Source: Actinomadura roseirufa (GTDB lineage: Bacteria; Actinomycetota; Actinomycetes; Streptosporangiales; Streptosporangiaceae). Taken from it: a stretch of 64,000 nucleotides of DNA. A program made the translations under genes and the position numbers. Of the stretch, positions 63,377-64,000 are shown piece after piece; within the stretch, counting starts at the first letter, position 1, and each line of letters starts with the position of its first letter. Under the pieces are notes generated by a model. The model was given only the letters and a program-made list of their open reading frames with translations. It searched no databases and was not told the origin of the DNA. Location: assembly GCF_900659635.1 (NCBI RefSeq), contig NZ_CAACVB010000001.1, positions 1-64,000 of the forward strand, in the 5' to 3' direction.

Positions 63377-64000
63377 GCCTCTGCCGTCCACTGGTGAACG
63401 CCGCTGATTTCCGGGACCGGTGGAGGCCCGCCCGGGAAGGTCGAACTCTCTGGACGCAGAGTTCGAGGTCTCCATCAATCAGGCCGCTCTGTGAGATTGG
63501 TCTCGGTGATTTCACCGTGGCGCCGGAGGCGTGGGGGAACGGCAGATGCCCGGCGACGACGGGTGCACGAGCCGGCAGAACCCGCTTCGGTCACACAGCG
63601 ATCAATATGGCATCGGACCGTGTTCTCTCGCCGTTCGTTCATCTGTCGCGGAAAGGGGACGGTCGGGAACGGCCCGAGATTTCATCTCAGTCCGCTGCAT
63701 GGCGGACAGAACGGTTGAGATCGACACGAACCGGCATGCGACGGCATGGAAGCCGTGGTCGTGCAGGGGCCTTCCATAGGAAACCCTTCGCGGTCGAAAC
63801 GGTGTCCGAAGGGTCGCCGCCGTCCGTAACGCCGCCGCGAACTCGAGCCAGAGCACCCCCTTGGCCTCGCGAGCCTCACCGTGATCTTGACTCCCCGTCG
63901 CCGGCTCATCAAATGTTGATGAATTCTCAAGTTCAGGGCCTCTGGGCGGTCGTGCCGGTGCCGGGGCCTCCGTGTCCGTTTAAGTGTTTTCCGTCCGTTG
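63377..64000. other. Window-end intergenic DNA
   Basis: About 620 bp with no recognisable gene. Several open frames of 75-85 codons on both strands overlap one another and lack coding character. Confidence 0.4.

Overview
This is high-GC DNA with strong G/C third-position bias, typical of a filamentous actinomycete. AfsR/SARP and ECF41 regulators, a c-di-AMP riboswitch on a cell-wall hydrolase, large PKS/NRPS genes and actinobacterial insertion sequences support this. I cannot fix the genus from sequence alone; Thermomonosporaceae- or Streptomyces-like is a guess.

Layout. 1-8.2 kb is ordinary chromosome: a family 2 glycosyltransferase (cut by the window edge), a CHAP cell-wall hydrolase behind a c-di-AMP (ydaO) riboswitch, a PAS/PP2C phosphatase, a PLP decarboxylase with a GNAT, and a beta-lactamase-like lipoprotein. 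A tRNA-Pro(GGG) at 8.24 kb opens a decayed integrated region (8.3-14.7 kb) holding two wrecked tyrosine recombinases, a frameshifted IS30 transposase, a membrane pentapeptide-repeat protein and a low-GC lipoprotein hydrolase.

14.4-39.6 kb is the centre of interest. On the minus strand a run of genes encodes TfuA, YcaO, a MoaD/ThiS-like sulfur carrier ending in Gly-Gly, an 88-aa precursor with a Thr/Ser- and Asp/Glu-rich tail, an MvdD-type ATP-grasp ligase and an ABC exporter. This predicts a ribosomal peptide with both backbone thioamides and side-chain (omega) ester crosslinks. It is immediately followed by a lipid/NRPS/PKS assembly line: a type II thioesterase and an A-T didomain on the minus strand, then on the plus strand FAAL-ACP, KS-AT-ACP-aminotransferase-C (iturin/mycosubtilin-like, predicted to make a beta-amino fatty acyl unit), A-T, MbtH, FabH-like KSIII and ACP. 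A free-standing condensation domain, a LuxR response regulator and an AraC regulator follow on the minus strand. No thioesterase release domain is seen in the assembly line, so the two halves may form one lipidated hybrid RiPP pathway.

39.6-49.8 kb is accessory DNA: two broken IS5-type transposases, then two divergent SNF2-type helicases (one DrmD-like) resembling a reduced defence locus. 49.8-58.1 kb holds a secreted PKD/lysozyme-like protein, a large SARP regulator with a perfect inverted repeat just upstream of its start, and a compact second RiPP-like operon: a 20-codon peptide behind a perfect Shine-Dalgarno, a ThiF/E1-like enzyme, and an M50 membrane protease with an N-terminal PqqD-like domain. 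59.5-63.3 kb carries two ECF41 sigma factors with their targets (SnoaL-like protein; carboxymuconolactone decarboxylase and YceI); both loci have the same ECF41-type promoter, TGTCACA-N16 followed by a TGTC/CGTC -10.
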